From: Pseudoscleropodium purum
Lineage: Eukaryota; Streptophyta; Bryopsida; Hypnales; Brachytheciaceae
NCBI GenBank assembly: GCA_963969395.1
Contig: OZ017803.1
Location: 3,658,001 to 3,722,000, forward strand
Length of the DNA stretch: 64,000 nucleotides
Reading direction: 5' to 3'
In this document: positions 62,028 through 64,000 of the stretch, piece after piece
Layout: every line of letters begins with the position of its first letter
How positions within the stretch are numbered: the stretch's first letter is position 1
The notes under the pieces: generated by a model
Told to the model about the DNA's origin: nothing
The model's database searches: none
What the model saw: the letters and a program-made list of their open reading frames with translations, nothing else
Position numbers and translations under genes: made by a program

Positions 62028-62260
62028 TTAACCCCCAAATGCCCAAAGCCTTTTTTGAGCTTCTAGGAGTTTTCTCTAAATTGAACAAAAAGTCAACATT
62101 TTGATAATTTGTATCAGTTTTTTTGAATTGTGACCATATAGATTCAAACTAGATATTTTAGAGATCATATAGAAAAGAAAGTACAACAATATTACTTATG
62201 GATTGAAAGATTATAATGTTTGATCATGAGGGTGTTAAAATTGTGAAAGTGATTTGAAGT
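62028..62260 (+). mobile_element. TTAA-bounded repeat, subfamily 3, left end
   Basis: Begins TTAACCCCCAAATGCCCAAA and shares GGATTGAAAGATTATAA with 30797-31387. The right boundary could not be found. Confidence 0.4.
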
Positions 62261-64000
62261 CTTTTAATCTTCTTTTTACACATCAAATCTAAAAAATTAG
62301 TCACCAAAAAAAATACGAGGTTAAAGGACATAATATGCATAACATTGATTAATATATGACTTATCAAATCTCTTCTATAATTTTTTTAAATGAATTTCTA
62401 ATGTAAATTTTTCTTGGAGATTTAGTGTATTTGGGACTCATTTCCAAGAGCTCTTAACACTACAAAAAGTCAAGATTGCAATGGACACCTTTGCACAAGA
62501 TCTTGAATAGAAAAATCATATTCATTTTCAAAATCAAAATTTTCATACTAAACTAGACTTCAAACCAAATTTTAAGAAAAATATAAACTACTAAAAATAG
62601 CTATTGGTTAAATTTCATTTAACTTCAAAGTATTGTCAATACAAAAATTTGGTGCCTCAGATTACGCCATGCAATTGAGGTTTAGGATAAAATGTAAGAA
62701 TCCAAAATTTTGCCTTACTGTTCACTGGAATTTCTATGAGTTGAATCCACTTATCTTAAATGGTAACATGTAATCAAAACTCATAAATGTTGGTATTAAC
62801 AATAGAATAAATTTAGTAAACTTCAAAAATGTTTGAAAAAAACTACAAATTTTAATTAGAAATGGTACTCCTTTGTGATGGTTTCATAATTGCATATGAA
62901 TTGAGGTCCCAAGGCTTTAAGAGTCTACTTGCTCTAAACCTAAAGGTTGGATATCACTCTTTATCCTAAACAATTGAGTTTTCTTTGCCATCTTATAGTC
63001 ATTCAAACACGTTTTCATCCAATACAATGAACAACAAATGTATTTCAAATTTTCAACCAACAAAGTCAACTACAAAATTCATTCAACTCCATTTATCCAC
63101 ATTCATCCCTTTTTGACACATTTATAGACATATTTATTTACCCTAAGCTACATACATAGTCTTGTGATGAAATTAAAAAAGAAATTCAAATACTTTCCTA
63201 AAAGCACTCAACACTCTCATCTCACACTTCAACATTCTTGGATCACATGATCCACCACATGTTTCTTCAATTTGAGTGCATACATCCTCAATAATTTCAT
63301 GTTTAGTCTTAAGGATCTAATGGTAATTTCATGAGGTTTTAAACAAAGTATAGTACAAAAAATTGGTCAAAAATTTATGCCCTTTTTGTTGTACTTTGTC
63401 TCATACAATGATTCAAAATATTGAGAGGTTAATATGGATAATTAATATGTGTAAACAATATCAAGGTACATGTTCTTGTAGAAGTAGCAATTACTAAGAA
63501 TTATAGTTTAACACCCTATAAGCCTTATTTTTTGCTTTTTTCACATCGTAATTGATTTGAGGCTTGCTTTTAGACATGCTAGGATGTTTTACTTATAGGA
63601 AGTTCATCTTTAGGACAATTTGAATTGTAGGAAGGTGATAATATATCTAATTAGTGAGGGCAAAAAATTATTGTCACATATATGAATTGATGTATATAAG
63701 GTTTAATCTTGTGTGAGTTGATATGATGAAAGCGATGAGTTTTGAAGCTACTCACCATAACTAAAGCCATGACTAAAGTTCTATAATTTTGAAGCATTTG
63801 ATGAACTTGGACTTGACCATGCGTTTGCATTATGTTTGTAACTTCACTTTAATTTATAATGCTTTAGGACAATAATTGTTTGAAGTTCAATACATTAGGT
63901 CTAATGGATATCTTTTGAATCGTTGGTATGAAAGTTTTAAAATATTTAGACTACAAATTTATAAACCATAAGTTCTAATTTACACTTTAGAAAATAGCAA
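62261..64000. other. Gene-free AT-rich end of the window
   Basis: No gene, RNA or recognised repeat in this stretch. Confidence 0.4.

Noticed and set aside
1..64000. CRISPR arrays, bacterial operons or phage modules
   Set aside because: No regularly spaced identical repeats; genes contain introns and are of plant families.

Overview
This window looks like AT-rich nuclear DNA from a land plant. Evidence: intron-bearing genes with GT/AG junctions, two plant-typical protein families (an NPH3-type BTB/POZ protein and a TOC64/OEP64-like amidase homologue), a eukaryotic tRNA gene with no encoded CCA and a T-run terminator, and abundant short inverted-repeat transposons. The divergence of the proteins and the large gene-poor stretches suggest a non-flowering plant (bryophyte, lycophyte or fern). 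That is an inference; the species cannot be fixed from the sequence.

Layout. 0-1.1 kb: remains of a decayed coding sequence on the minus strand. 1.1-6.2 kb: repeats and the 5' flank of a lipase. 6.2-9.4 kb: an eight-exon class 3 lipase (plus). 9.4-19.6 kb: gene-free, with several transposon copies. 19.6-22.1 kb: a four-exon BTB/NPH3-like gene (plus). 22.1-23.2 kb: short 3' flanks between convergent genes. 23.2-26.7 kb: a ten-exon TOC64-like gene (minus). 29.67-29.74 kb: tRNA-Thr(CGU) on the minus strand. 30-39 kb: dense repeats. 39.1-40.5 kb: an intronless protein kinase (minus). 41-50.9 kb: repeats and hairpins. 50.9-53.3 kb: a three-exon alpha/beta hydrolase (plus). 53.3-64 kb: repeats only. 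The genes do not form a pathway; they are single, independently oriented eukaryotic genes separated by repeat deserts. Every multi-exon model was built by hand from splice sites and homologous residues. The lipase, NPH3 and hydrolase models close in frame; the TOC64-like model is one base out of frame in exon 8.

The dominant structure is a family of about 0.9-kb elements, at least ten full or partial copies, bounded by TTAA-CCCCTAAA... and its inverse, in three sequence subfamilies. One copy is interrupted by another terminal-inverted-repeat element and another by a small MITE-like element. Further families recognised: a TA-flanked MITE with an arm pair of about 80 bp, a TAA-flanked Tourist/Harbinger-like MITE, a pair of foldback elements, a 15-bp-TIR family, a roughly 0.27-kb MITE-like family, two solitary hairpins, and several dispersed direct repeats.

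The most interesting gene is the TOC64-like one. It lacks the TPR domain and two of the three amidase catalytic residues, has a long N-terminal region with an in-frame upstream extension carrying a CPIC motif and a triplicated VSDAxE motif, and shows an apparent one-base frameshift.
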